From assembly GCA_016716635.1 (NCBI GenBank), contig JADJVZ010000012.1, forward strand, positions 310,001-374,000: a stretch of DNA of 64,000 bases, written 5' to 3'. Position numbers and translations under genes: made by a program. Positions 42,748 to 52,468 of this stretch are shown here, in pieces. This DNA is from Micropruina sp. GTDB taxonomy: Bacteria > Actinomycetota > Actinomycetes > Propionibacteriales > Propionibacteriaceae. The notes under the pieces were generated by a model. That model saw nothing but the letters and a program-made list of their open reading frames with translations. It ran no database searches and had not been told where the DNA came from. Positions within the stretch are counted from its first letter, which is position 1; every line of letters starts with the position of its first letter.

Positions 42748-43941
42748 TCACCAGCTGAGCGTGACGAACCCGTCCGCGCCTTTGACGCTGCCTACCCCGC
42801 CATAGCCCGAGGTGCCCACGCTCACCGGGGTGGTCGGCGTGCCGCGCGTGTAGCTCGATCCACCGCCCCCCGCCGTCGCCATGGCGATCCAGCGCGCACA
42901 GGTGGTGTCGTTCATGACCCCCGAGCTGCCACCCCCACCACCGGCGAAACCGCCGCCACCACCGGCGCCGCTGAGCCCCCCGTTGGCCGTCATCCACGCG
43001 TCCAACCGCATGGTGCCCCACGGCAGCGCCCCCGCCCCGCCGTCCCCGCCGCCGTTCGAGCCGGTGCCGTGGTCCCCGCCGTTTCCTCCTGGGGACGTCT
43101 CGCCCTGGACAGCCCCGCCGTAGAGCTCGGCAACCGGCTTGGTGAACGAGTTGAGGTAACTGGGATCTTGTCCGCCGCCGTACCCCCCGAACTCCCGCAG
43201 GGCCCCTTCTCCGCCCTGGATGAACAGCCGCCCGTAAACCATCGAGGTGTTCGCGTGATCACTGATCCACGCCCGAAGCGGACGCTGTCCGTTGCCCCCC
43301 GTCGGCAGCCCGCCGTTACCCCGGGAGACCGCGATCGGGTCCCACAGATGGACGGTGTGGTGGACGCAGTCGTTCGTCCCGCTCGCCCAGTTCCAGTCGG
43401 CCCCGGCGCCACCGCCGGCCACCACGATCGGATCATTGGCCGCCACCTCACCGAGCAGGATGGCCGAGCCGCCGCCACCCGCTCCCGAGTTGCCCACCAC
43501 GCGCGCATTTGTTTGTGTATCGCCGCCCTTGCCGTAGCCGCCGCCGCCGCGGTGGGCCACGTCGTTGCCGCCGCCTTCGCCGCCGCCGCCGACCACGATC
43601 GTCAGCGAGAAGGGCTTCCGAGTCGGGCGGGTGAACGACCCGGAGTACTTGGCCCCCAAACCTGCGGGGTTGGCGGGGTTGAAGCTAAAACCGCCACCAC
43701 CACCGGCGACGGTGAACGCAATCTCGGAACACCCCGCGGGGATCGTAAGCGTGTACACCCCGGGCGACGACCAGGTGTGAGTCTGGCTCGTCAGGCAACT
43801 CGAGGCCGTGGCCTTGGGAGAGGAAGCCCCGAACAGCGCGGGCGTCGACCACGCCACTCCCTGCGCCAGCGCGCGCCTCGACAGACCGCCAGGCCGCAGA
43901 CCTGCGGAGGCGTGATGGTTGATACCCGGGTTCCCGCCCAT
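42748..43941 (-). CDS. Secreted glycine-rich protein
   Basis: 397 residues. The N-terminal SRRALAQGVAWSTPALFGAS is a twin-arginine-like export signal common in actinobacterial surface proteins. The domain start CLTSQTHTWSSPGVYTLTIPAGCSEIAFTVAGGGGG and the end GADGFVTLSW match the glycine-rich beta domains seen in many secreted proteins; the middle is rich in GGGG runs with spaced aromatic and Asn/Asp residues. Likely surface-exposed; no catalytic motif. A decayed paralogue lies just upstream. Confidence 0.7.
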   Translation of the reverse strand: MGGNPGINHHASAGLRPGGLSRRALAQGVAWSTPALFGASSPKATASSCLTSQTHTWSSPGVYTLTIPAGCSEIAFTVAGGGGGFSFNPANPAGLGAKYSGSFTRPTRKPFSLTIVVGGGGEGGGNDVAHRGGGGYGKGGDTQTNARVVGNSGAGGGGSAILLGEVAANDPIVVAGGGAGADWNWASGTNDCVHHTVHLWDPIAVSRGNGGLPTGGNGQRPLRAWISDHANTSMVYGRLFIQGGEGALREFGGYGGGQDPSYLNSFTKPVAELYGGAVQGETSPGGNGGDHGTGSNGGGDGGAGALPWGTMRLDAWMTANGGLSGAGGGGGFAGGGGGSSGVMNDTTCARWIAMATAGGGGSSYTRGTPTTPVSVGTSGYGGVGSVKGADGFVTLSW

Positions 43942-44279
43942 GAGACGTCGCTCTCACGAAGTGCAGCGAGGTGACCGACACCACCCCGCCCCCTCGGCGA
44001 TTCGACCACCCGGATGGGCCGAATCCTTTTGCGTATGGACGGACGGTAACTCGCGCATCCCCCCAATGGAAGGGCTGAAACCAATACGTAACAATACGCA
44101 GCTCCGGCGTACCCGGGGGACGCGTCCCCTCCCTCGCTGGAAACCGTCCGCGACAAGGACTTTCGTCCAGGACGTTGGCCGCTCACCACTGAGGACTTCG
44201 TCCAAGACGTTGGCCGCGCACCATGCCGATCGCGCCCCAGAGATGCACCCCGCTTGATGCTCACCGGTGCAGGAGCCGC
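43942..44279. other. Gap upstream of the glycine-rich gene
   Basis: No gene supported. Contains a 20-bp direct repeat, TTCGTCCAGGACGTTGGCCG at 44162 and a one-base variant at 44197. Confidence 0.4.
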
Positions 44280-44749
44280 TGGTTGGCGGGCGCCGGCCCC
44301 CGCGTTGGCTCCCGCGCCGCCGCCCGCCACCAGGATCGGATCGGTACCCCCAAGGCGCCGAGCAGGATGGCCGATCCTCCCAAACCGGCCACGGCGCCTC
44401 CCGCGCCGCGCTCGCTGCCTTGGGTGTCACCACCCAAGCCGCCGCCCATGCCTCCCGCACGGACCTCGGCCGTTCCACTGCCTTCGCCGCCACCCCCGAC
44501 GACGATCCTCAGTACGAACGCTGACCTCAGGCCGCAACGTGCGAACGTCCCGGCGCCTGAACCCAGAAACCCGGGCGTCAACCACGCCGCTCCCTGCGTG
44601 ATCGTTCGCCTCGAGTGCCCTCGGGGAAGGTGTCGCCGCCGTCCGCGCGCCTGAGCGCCCGCCGCTCCCGTGCATTGACGACGTCCCCGATCGGTGAGGC
44701 GGCAGCCCCCGCCCCGCCTCACCGAGCCTCCAAAGCTCGCTGCCATCAC
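44280..44749 (-). pseudogene. Decayed paralogue of the glycine-rich protein
   Basis: GHSRRTITQGAAWLTPGFLGS parallels the signal of the intact gene, and LRIVVGGGGEGSG, MGGGLGGDTQGS and GGSAILLGALG parallel its first glycine-rich block. About 45 residues between these are deleted, and after GALGVPI the similarity jumps to another frame (MAGGGAGANAGAG), marking a frameshift. The C-terminal two-thirds is missing. Confidence 0.65.
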
Positions 44750-44774
44750 GGCAGCGCTTCGTAGTTGAAAGATA

Positions 44775-45192
44775 CATTACTTTCCCACTTCGGCAGGATC
44801 AAACTGTTCTTGATAACAATTAGGTTAACCACAACAATTCGTCTAAACCCGTGTCCCTCGCGTAGGGCTGGACCACCATTACCCCTTGCCAGATGCCCAT
44901 GATTGGCGTTCGATCATCAGGCATACGACGTGCGCCACCCATCAGACCTCTCCTCAATGTTGTGTAGTTGATTGCGCTACTACTTCCCCTAGTAGATATC
45001 CACGAGCACCATTCGGGCTTTTGCGCCGTTGTTTCATCTCAGTGAATGGAGCCCAGACGGGGGAAGATTGAGCAGGGCGTCGGGCGACGTCGCGCGGTGG
45101 CTTTCGAGCGGACGCACACCGAGATCTGTCAAGACGGCACAGCCAGGCAGGCGACAATCAGACCCGGACACCCCCCGGCGAAAGGTGAAGCC
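44775..45192 (+). promoter_or_regulatory. Long A/T-rich region upstream of nifJ
   Basis: About 410 bp with no gene. 44770-44850 is strongly A/T-rich for this genome (AACTGTTCTTGATAACAATT) and a second A/T patch is near 44955-45005. A promoter with several regulator sites is likely; I cannot match a specific Rex or FNR box. Confidence 0.4.
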
Positions 45193-48100
45193 ATGGCTCA
45201 GTGGGCGACCATCGAGGGCAACGAGGCTGCCGCGCGAGTGGCGCACGCCCTCAGCGAGGTCATCGCGATCTACCCGATCACGCCCTCCTCACCGATGGGT
45301 GAGTTGTCGGACACCTGGACCAGCCAGGGCCGCCCCAACATCTGGGGTTGCGTGCCCGAGGTCGTCGAGATGCAGTCCGAAGGCGGCGCGGCCGGGGCGC
45401 TGCACGGGATCGTCAGCAAGGGCGTGCTCGGGACGACCTTCACCGCCTCCCAGGGCCTGCTGCTGATGATGCCGAACATGTACAAGATCGCGGGCGAGCT
45501 CACGCCCACCGTGATTCACGTCGCCGCGCGGACCATCGCCACCCATTCCCTCTCGATCTTCGGCGACCACTCCGATGTGATGGGCGCCCGCATGACGGGC
45601 TTCGCCATGTTGTGCTCGGCGAGCGTCCAAGAGGCGCAAGATTTCGCACTCGTGGCACACGCCGCCACGCTGCGCACCCGGGTGCCGTTCCTGCACTTCT
45701 TCGACGGCTTCCGCACCTCACATGAGGTCAACACCATCGAGTTGCTCTCGGCGGACGATCTGCGCGCGCTGATCCGCGAGGAGGACGTCCTGGCCTTCCG
45801 GGCCCGCGGCATGACTCCGGACGCCCCGGACCTTCGCGGCACCGCCGAGAACCCGGACACCTTCTTCCAGGCCCGCGAGGCCTCTAACCCGTTCCACGCC
45901 GCCGTCCCCGCCGTGGTCGCGGAGTGTTTCGCCGAGCTGGCCGAACGGACGGGCCGCGACTATCACCTCGTCGATTACGTGGGGGCCCCGGACGCTGAAC
46001 GCGTCATCGTCATCATGGGCTCGGGCGCCGGCGCGGTCGAGGAGACCGTGGCAGAGCTGAACGCCCGCGGCGAGAAGGTCGGGGCGGTCTTCGTGCGGTT
46101 GTACCGGCCGTTCCCTGCCGACGAGTTCCGGGCCGCGCTGCCGGCGAGCGTCCGCTCGATCGCCGTCCTGGATCGGACGAAGGAGCCGGGCGCGCTAGCC
46201 GAGCCGCTGCACCTGGACGTCGTCATGGCCCTGGCCGGATCATCGACGCGGATCATCGGCGGACGCTACGGCCTCTCCTCCAAGGAGTTCACCCCCGGCA
46301 TGGTGGCGGCGGCGTTCACCGAACTGGCCAAGCCGGAGCCCAAGCCCCGCTTCACCGTCGGCATCACCGACGACGTCACGCACCTGAGCCTGTCGGTCGA
46401 CCCCGACTTCCGGGTTCCCAGCCCGTTCCTGTCGGCAGTGTTCTTCGGTCTCGGCTCCGACGGCACGGTCGGCGCGGCCAAGAACTCCGTCAAGATCATC
46501 GGCGAGCAGCCCGACGCGGACGCCCAAGGCTACTTCGTCTACGACAGCCGCAAGGCCGGCGCCTCGACGGTCTCCCACCTGCGCTTCGGCCAAGGCACCA
46601 TCAAGTCCACGTACTTGATCACCGAGGCCGACTTCGTGGCCGTCCACTTCTTCGACCTGTTGCGGACGATGCCGACCCTCGACCTGGCCAAGCCGGGAGC
46701 GACCGTCCTGCTGAACGCACCCTGCCCACCCGAGCAGGTGTGGGATCGGCTGCCGGTCGAGGTGCAGGCCATCGTGTTGGAGAAGCAGCTGAAGCTGTAC
46801 TCGATCCAGGCCGACTTGGTGGCGCGCGAGGCGGGCCTCGGCAAGCGGATCAACACCGTGATGCAGCCGTGCTTCTTCTACCTGTCGGGCGTGGTGCCCC
46901 AAGACCAGGCGATCACGAAGATCAAAGAGGCCGTCGAGAAGACCTACGGCAAGCGCGGACGCTTGATCGTCGAGCGCAACTTCGCCGCCATCGATGCCGC
47001 TATCGGCGCGCTGCACGAGGTGCCGATTCCCGGACGCGGAGAGGCCAACCACAGCCACCCGCACTCGGGTCCCGGCGCCGCGCACGGCATCCATCGCATG
47101 CCGCCCTTGCCCACGGCGGCCCCGGACTTCGTCCAGCGGGTGACCGCGAAAATGCTGCACGGCCACGGCGACCTGCTGCCGGTCAGCGCTTTGCCGGTGG
47201 ACGGCGTGTGGCCCTCCGGCACCTCGAAATGGGAGAAGCGGGGCCTGGCCACCGAGATCCCCATCTGGGACGCCTCGCTGTGCATCGACTGCGGCAAGTG
47301 CGCGGTGGTGTGCCCGCACGCCGCGATCCGCATCAAGGTCACCCCAAACGCGACGCTGGAGGCCGCCCCGGAGGGGTTCAAGTCCAAGAAGTACGCCGAC
47401 CGGTCGCTGAAGGACCATCAACTCATCGTCCAGGTGGCGCCCGACGACTGCACGGGCTGTGGCATCTGCGTCGATATCTGCCCCGCCCGGTCGCGCACCG
47501 AAGCCAAGCACAAGTCGATCGACATGCTGCCCGCCGCCGAGCACCGCGACGCGGAGCGGAAGAACTTCGACTTCTTCATGGAGATCCCCGAGATCGATCG
47601 GACGCTCGTCCGCCACGATCAGGTCAAGGGCGTCGCCCAGCTCGAGCCGCTGTTCGAGTTCTCGTTGGCCTGCTCGGGCTGCGGCGAGACCCCTTACATC
47701 AAGACCCTCACGCAGTTGTTCGGCGATCGGATGCTCGTGGCCAACGCCACCGGCTGCTCCTCGATCTTCGGCGGAAACCTGCCGACCGCGCCCTACACGA
47801 CCAACGCGGACGGACGGGGTCCGGCCTGGTCCAACTCGCTGTTCGAGGACAATGCCGAGTTCGGCCTCGGCATCCGCATGGCCTGGGAGAACCAGAACGC
47901 CGAGGCGAAGCGGTACCTCACCACCCTGCGGCCGTGGCTCGACGCCGACCTGGTCGAGGGCCTACTGACCGCCGACCAGACGGACGAAGCGGGCATCATC
48001 GCCCAACGCGCCCGGGTCACTGCCCTGAAGGCGGTCCTCGCCCAGGCCACTGCGGACCACCCTGATCTCGCGTCCGTTCGGTCGCTGGAATCCTTGGCCG

Positions 48101-48801
48101 ACGAGCTCGTCGAGAAGTCCGTGTGGATCATCGGCGGCGACGGCTGGGCGTATGACATCGGCTACGGCGGGCTGGATCACGTCCTGGCGTCGGGGCGCAA
48201 CGTCAACATCCTCGTCCTCGACACCGAGGTCTACAGCAACACCGGCGGGCAGGCGTCCAAGGCGACCCCGCGCGGCGCCTCCGCGAAGTTCGCGGTCGCC
48301 GGCAAGGGCACGCAGAAGAAGGACCTGGGCATGATCGCCCAGGCCTACGGCAACGTGTACGTCGCGCAGTTGGCGATCGGGGCGAACCAGCAGCAGACCG
48401 TCCGGGCGATGCTCGAGGCGCAGGCGTGGGACGGGCCGTCAATCCTCATCGCTTACTCGACGTGTATCGCGCACGGCATCGAGATGAGCACCTCGATGAC
48501 CCACCAAATCGATGCGGTGTCGTCGGGGTATTGGCCGCTGTTCCGGGTGCGTCCGAACGAGCACGTGCCGTTCGCTCTGGACAGCAAAGCGCCCAATAAG
48601 CCGGTGAAAGAGTTCATGGCCGCGGAGACCCGATTCAGCATGCTGACAAGGTCGAATCCCGAACGCGCCGAACTGCTGGGCGAGCTGGCGCAGGCCGATG
48701 CGGACGAGCGTTGGCGGTACTACTCTCAGGTTGCCGGTATCGAGCGCGACCTGCCAGATCTCGTCGTCGAGGACGAAAACAACACCAAGGAGAACTCGTG
48801 A
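45193..48801 (+). CDS. nifJ: Pyruvate:ferredoxin (flavodoxin) oxidoreductase
   Basis: 1202 residues, full length for the single-chain enzyme. Domain order: pyruvate-binding domain I (IEGNEAAARVAHALSEVIAIYPITPSSPMGE), domain II, the gamma domain, the ferredoxin domain with CIDCGKCAVVCP from residue 697 and CTGCGICVDICP from 753, the proximal cluster Cys at CSGCGE (827), and the thiamine diphosphate site GGDGWAYDIGYGGLDH near 981 with EVYSNTGGQ. It splits pyruvate to acetyl-CoA, CO2 and reduced ferredoxin, reversibly. ATG 45193 follows AAAGGTGAAG. GTGA overlap couples it to the next gene. Confidence 0.95.
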   Translation: MAQWATIEGNEAAARVAHALSEVIAIYPITPSSPMGELSDTWTSQGRPNIWGCVPEVVEMQSEGGAAGALHGIVSKGVLGTTFTASQGLLLMMPNMYKIAGELTPTVIHVAARTIATHSLSIFGDHSDVMGARMTGFAMLCSASVQEAQDFALVAHAATLRTRVPFLHFFDGFRTSHEVNTIELLSADDLRALIREEDVLAFRARGMTPDAPDLRGTAENPDTFFQAREASNPFHAAVPAVVAECFAELAERTGRDYHLVDYVGAPDAERVIVIMGSGAGAVEETVAELNARGEKVGAVFVRLYRPFPADEFRAALPASVRSIAVLDRTKEPGALAEPLHLDVVMALAGSSTRIIGGRYGLSSKEFTPGMVAAAFTELAKPEPKPRFTVGITDDVTHLSLSVDPDFRVPSPFLSAVFFGLGSDGTVGAAKNSVKIIGEQPDADAQGYFVYDSRKAGASTVSHLRFGQGTIKSTYLITEADFVAVHFFDLLRTMPTLDLAKPGATVLLNAPCPPEQVWDRLPVEVQAIVLEKQLKLYSIQADLVAREAGLGKRINTVMQPCFFYLSGVVPQDQAITKIKEAVEKTYGKRGRLIVERNFAAIDAAIGALHEVPIPGRGEANHSHPHSGPGAAHGIHRMPPLPTAAPDFVQRVTAKMLHGHGDLLPVSALPVDGVWPSGTSKWEKRGLATEIPIWDASLCIDCGKCAVVCPHAAIRIKVTPNATLEAAPEGFKSKKYADRSLKDHQLIVQVAPDDCTGCGICVDICPARSRTEAKHKSIDMLPAAEHRDAERKNFDFFMEIPEIDRTLVRHDQVKGVAQLEPLFEFSLACSGCGETPYIKTLTQLFGDRMLVANATGCSSIFGGNLPTAPYTTNADGRGPAWSNSLFEDNAEFGLGIRMAWENQNAEAKRYLTTLRPWLDADLVEGLLTADQTDEAGIIAQRARVTALKAVLAQATADHPDLASVRSLESLADELVEKSVWIIGGDGWAYDIGYGGLDHVLASGRNVNILVLDTEVYSNTGGQASKATPRGASAKFAVAGKGTQKKDLGMIAQAYGNVYVAQLAIGANQQQTVRAMLEAQAWDGPSILIAYSTCIAHGIEMSTSMTHQIDAVSSGYWPLFRVRPNEHVPFALDSKAPNKPVKEFMAAETRFSMLTRSNPERAELLGELAQADADERWRYYSQVAGIERDLPDLVVEDENNTKENS

Positions 48802-49805
48802 GCATCGACCTGTCGACGACATACCTGGGCTTGGAGCTCAGCGGTCCGATCATCGCCTCAGCCTCGCCGCTGACCGGCAAGCTGCCATCGCTCAAGGCGT
48901 TGGAGGACGCCGGCGCGGCCGCGGTGGTGCTGCCGTCGCTGTTCGAGGAGGAGGTCGCGGCCGAGGAGTTCGCGGTCGCCGACCTGATGGACGTCGGCGA
49001 GGGGTTCGCGGAGTTTTCCGGGGGCGTCCTGCCCGAGATGGATCTCTCCGGCATCGGCACCGCCCAACGCCTGCGGCACGTGGAGCAGGCCAAGGCGGCG
49101 CTGTCGATTCCGGTCATCGCCTCGCTCAACGCCACCGCGCCCGGTGCATGGAGCCGCTTCGCCCGCCAGATGCAGGATGCCGGGGCCGACGCGCTTGAGC
49201 TGAACCTGTACACCGTCGCCGCGAACCCGCACGAGACCGCCTCCGAGGTTGAGGCGCGGCACCTCGACGCCATCGCTGCGGTGGCGTCGGCCGTCACGAT
49301 CCCCCTCGCGGTGAAGCTGTCGCCGTTCTACACCGCCGTGGCGAACTTCGCCGGACGGGCGCTGGGCGCCGGCGCCTCGGGCCTGGTGATGTTCAACCGC
49401 TTCTACGCCCCCGACCTCGACCTCGACACCTTCGCGGTGGAACCGAAGTTGGAGCTTTCTCATTCGTCCGACCTGCGGTTGCCGTTGCGCTGGATCGGCA
49501 TCATCCGTAGCCAGCAGCCCACTGCCTCGCTGGCGCTGACGTCGGGCGTCCACACGGTCGCCGATGTCGTGAAGGGCCTCGCCGTCGGCTCCACGGTGGT
49601 CTGCACCACCTCCGGCGTTCTGCACGACGGACCCGGGCTGATCACAACCCTCCGCACCGAGCTGGAAGAGTGGCTAGCAGCCCGCGAGTACACGTCCGTG
49701 AGCGAACTTCGCGGCAGCGCCTCGGCTAGCAACGCCGGGGACGCGGGCGCCTTCGAGCGCAGCCAGTACATGAAGATCATCCAGTCCGCGCGCGACCGGT
49801 ACTAA
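48798..49805 (+). CDS. Dihydroorotate-dehydrogenase-like flavoprotein
   Basis: 335 residues from GTG 48798, which overlaps the nifJ stop. A TIM-barrel flavoprotein pattern: LELSGPIIASASPLTG, PVIASLNATAPGAWSRFARQMQDAGADALELNLY, IPLAVKLSPFY, and ALTSGVHTVADVVKGLAVGSTVVCTTSG. The typical active-site region NxS/CPN is replaced by LNLYTV. It is probably not pyrimidine biosynthesis. Coupling to nifJ suggests an electron-transfer or accessory role with pyruvate oxidation; that is inference. Confidence 0.75.
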   Translation: MSIDLSTTYLGLELSGPIIASASPLTGKLPSLKALEDAGAAAVVLPSLFEEEVAAEEFAVADLMDVGEGFAEFSGGVLPEMDLSGIGTAQRLRHVEQAKAALSIPVIASLNATAPGAWSRFARQMQDAGADALELNLYTVAANPHETASEVEARHLDAIAAVASAVTIPLAVKLSPFYTAVANFAGRALGAGASGLVMFNRFYAPDLDLDTFAVEPKLELSHSSDLRLPLRWIGIIRSQQPTASLALTSGVHTVADVVKGLAVGSTVVCTTSGVLHDGPGLITTLRTELEEWLAAREYTSVSELRGSASASNAGDAGAFERSQYMKIIQSARDRY

Positions 49806-49941
49806 CCGCCCTGGCGAGCAGCCCGGCCAGGGCCACAGCGCGCCTGTCATAGCCTCGCCAGGCGGCGACGGACCCATGAACCTCTCAGCCCGCGCTCACA
49901 GTGGTTTCCGCGGGCGCGGCGAAGGCGAGCCCGGTGACACC

Positions 49942-49968
49942 GTCCGAGTCTGCCCGGCAGACTCGGAC
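49942..49968. terminator. Bidirectional terminator
   Basis: GTCCGAGTCTGCC and GGCAGACTCGGAC around a single C form a near-perfect palindrome between the convergent DHOD-like and RCC1 genes. No gene lies in 49806-50022. Confidence 0.65.
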
Positions 49969-50022
49969 CGGCCCAGGCACCTTCGTTCGCCTCGTTTGCG
50001 GTTCGTGCTGAAAGCACGGGTC

Positions 50023-52317
50023 CTACCGAATGAAGTAGCCCGCTACATCAACGATGGCGTGCGTGGCTCCATCCGACTGATTGTCGAGGATGAAGAACGG
50101 GTCCACCACGGCGACCACCGCCTGGTTGGGGTAGGTCTGGCCCGGCAAGAAGTTCAGATTCGACACTGAGGAGTAGAGAACGAAGGGCGACACCGCGAAG
50201 CTCCCGGGAGCAGTGGGGGCCGTTTCCGTCACGTTCATCATCACGGCAGAAACCCCCTCCTCGGGAATTCCGCCATATCCGAGCGTGTCAACCATCACTC
50301 CCCCATTGGGGTCGAGGGGGCCTGCCACTCCATGCCAACCGAGCGCGTCACTCCGCGTGTCGAGGATTCGAGCCGGGGAGAGCCCCACGAAGGTGGTCCC
50401 CGCCTTGGGGGTGCCTCCCAGGTAGTAGCCCGCCACATCTGCGATCAGGTGCGTGGTTCCGGCCGAAGAATTGGAGAGGTTGACCCGGCCGTCGGCACCG
50501 ACCTTGACTGTGACCTGGTTGGGGCGGGTGTCTCCTGCGACGAAGTTGAGGTTCGACGCCACCGGCATGGAGGTACCTCCCGGGAAGACGGTGATGTTGC
50601 CCGGTGCCGAGGGTGCCGTCTCCGTGACGTTGAGGACGATGGCCGAGGCCCCTGCGGGGATCCCGCCGACTCCGGCCACCAACAGCGACACCTTCCCCTG
50701 TGGCGCCACGGGCGTGGTCGTGGCCACGCCGATCGCCGAACGCGTGTCCAGCAGGCGCGTGGGAACCAGCGGCACGAACGCTCCCGGGTCCGAGGCTGCT
50801 CCCGCGACGTAGTAGCCCATCACGTCCGCGATGAGATGAGTGGTCCCGGCAGAGGAGTTGGCCAGCTTCACAGAACCGTCCGCTCCTGCCTTCACCGTGA
50901 CCAGGTTCGGCACGGTCTGGCCCGGCACGAAGTTCAAGCTGGAAGCGTTGGGCTTGGCGGCGTCCGAGGGATAGACCCTGATGTTGCCGGGCTTGGTGGG
51001 TGCCACGACGGTGACATTCAGTACGACGGCCCCAATCGACCCGCCAGGCAAACCGCCTACTCCCTTGAGAGGCAACGTGACGACCCCCTCGGCACTGACC
51101 GGCCCGGTGAACCCCCCGGTTCCATCACGAGTGTCTAAGACTCGCGTCGGAGTCATTGGCACGAACGAGCCAGGCCTCGGCACATTCGTGGGAACCTTCG
51201 CCCAGGTGCGGATGCCACTCGCGATGGGGACCCCCACGAACTTGGGGTACCCCCCGCTCATCCAAAACATCGTCCCCAGTCCGCCGGCAGCGATGGCCGT
51301 CACACCCGAGGTCAGACCAACGACCTGGACGGGTGTTTTGCTATCTGTCGTCCCGCCGTTGCCCAGTTGCTCCGAGAGATTGCGCCCCCAGCATTTGGCT
51401 CCACCCGAGGTGAGCAAGGCGCAAGCGTGCGACACTCCCACGGCCACCGAGGAGACGCCCGTGGTGAGTCCGCTCACCTGCACGGCGGTGGCGCTACTGG
51501 TCGTGGTGCCATTGCCTAGCTGCCCATACACGTTGGAACCCCAGCACCGCAGCCCTCCAGCCTTCACCGCGCACGTCTGGTCTCCTCCGGCGCTGAGGGC
51601 CGTGACACTGCTTCCCGGCTGGGTAGCGGTCGTCGGCACCAGACGCTTCGTCTTCGTCCCATCGCCCAGCTGACCGGCCGCGTTGTTGCCCCAGCACTTG
51701 ACCGCCCCAGTCCCGCTCAGCAGGACGCAGGTATGCGTCTCCGCCACGGAAACGTTGGCCACACCCGAGGTCAGGCCCGACACTTGGACGGGCGTCGTCC
51801 GATTGGTGCTAGAACCGTCCCCCAGCTGCCCGTAGTCATTTCGACCCCAACACACCACCGCGCCTGTGGTCTTGAGTGCACAGGTGTGCCAGCCGAAAGC
51901 GGACACAGACGCGACCCCCGAGGTGAGTCCCGAAACTTGGACGGGCGACGCCCGATGGGTGGTGGTGCCGTCGCCGACTTCGCCGTACTGGTTGAAACCC
52001 CAGCAGACGACCCCGCCTGCGCTGTTGACGGCGCAGCCGTGTCCCTCGCCCAAGGCGATCGACTTCACTCCCGAGCTCAGGCCGGGCACTTGGACAGGAG
52101 CGTTGGCCCTGATCTTGGTTCCATCACCAATATCTCCTGAGTCGTTGGAACCCCAACACCACAGGCCACCCCCCGCATCGAGGTAACAGCTGGAGTACCA
52201 GGCCCCCACTGCCAAGCGAGACGACTGGGTGGTGTTCGCGTGAGCGTCCGCGGGAAACCCTGCCAGGGCAGCCACGACGAGGAGGCACGACAGAACGATC
52301 CGTGAGGTGATGCGCAT
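50023..52317 (-). CDS. Secreted RCC1-propeller protein with three LDTR-type surface domains
   Basis: 764 residues from ATG 52317 (GTG 52332 also possible). Signal peptide ending DAHA. Residues about 30-370 hold at least six RCC1 blades, each with CWGxNxxGxxGDGT followed by VQVxGLxSGV; the regular cysteines may form disulfides. The rest is three repeats of about 120 residues with TRVLDTR, VVLNVT, SNLNF.PGQT and HLIADVxGYY, a domain common in actinobacterial secreted proteins. No anchor is visible at the end (GYFIR). A surface or matrix role is inferred. Confidence 0.8.
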   Translation of the reverse strand: MRITSRIVLSCLLVVAALAGFPADAHANTTQSSRLAVGAWYSSCYLDAGGGLWCWGSNDSGDIGDGTKIRANAPVQVPGLSSGVKSIALGEGHGCAVNSAGGVVCWGFNQYGEVGDGTTTHRASPVQVSGLTSGVASVSAFGWHTCALKTTGAVVCWGRNDYGQLGDGSSTNRTTPVQVSGLTSGVANVSVAETHTCVLLSGTGAVKCWGNNAAGQLGDGTKTKRLVPTTATQPGSSVTALSAGGDQTCAVKAGGLRCWGSNVYGQLGNGTTTSSATAVQVSGLTTGVSSVAVGVSHACALLTSGGAKCWGRNLSEQLGNGGTTDSKTPVQVVGLTSGVTAIAAGGLGTMFWMSGGYPKFVGVPIASGIRTWAKVPTNVPRPGSFVPMTPTRVLDTRDGTGGFTGPVSAEGVVTLPLKGVGGLPGGSIGAVVLNVTVVAPTKPGNIRVYPSDAAKPNASSLNFVPGQTVPNLVTVKAGADGSVKLANSSAGTTHLIADVMGYYVAGAASDPGAFVPLVPTRLLDTRSAIGVATTTPVAPQGKVSLLVAGVGGIPAGASAIVLNVTETAPSAPGNITVFPGGTSMPVASNLNFVAGDTRPNQVTVKVGADGRVNLSNSSAGTTHLIADVAGYYLGGTPKAGTTFVGLSPARILDTRSDALGWHGVAGPLDPNGGVMVDTLGYGGIPEEGVSAVMMNVTETAPTAPGSFAVSPFVLYSSVSNLNFLPGQTYPNQAVVAVVDPFFILDNQSDGATHAIVDVAGYFIR

Positions 52318-52468
52318 GTTTGAGGGTGGCACACGTGAGGGCCACTGCTCGGGCGCGTTCCAAGACGTGAGGTGCTCGACGGTCCAGGGACGGCTCAGGG
52401 CGCGGCTAGGCCGACTCGGCCAGCCGCTCGCCTAGACTCTGGATTGGCCCCGAACCGAGGAGAAACCC

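Noticed and set aside
45046..45192. N-terminal extension of nifJ to 45046
   Set aside because: 49 residues with no homology; ATG 45193 has a good ribosome site and the conserved IEGNEA start.
46240..47616. 458-codon open frame antisense to nifJ
   Set aside because: Low-complexity Gly/Arg/His/Asp composition and overlap with the ferredoxin domain coding region.
48635..48650. ATTCAGCATG inside nifJ as a member of the hairpin family
   Set aside because: Coding context (FSML) explains it and there is no inverted partner.
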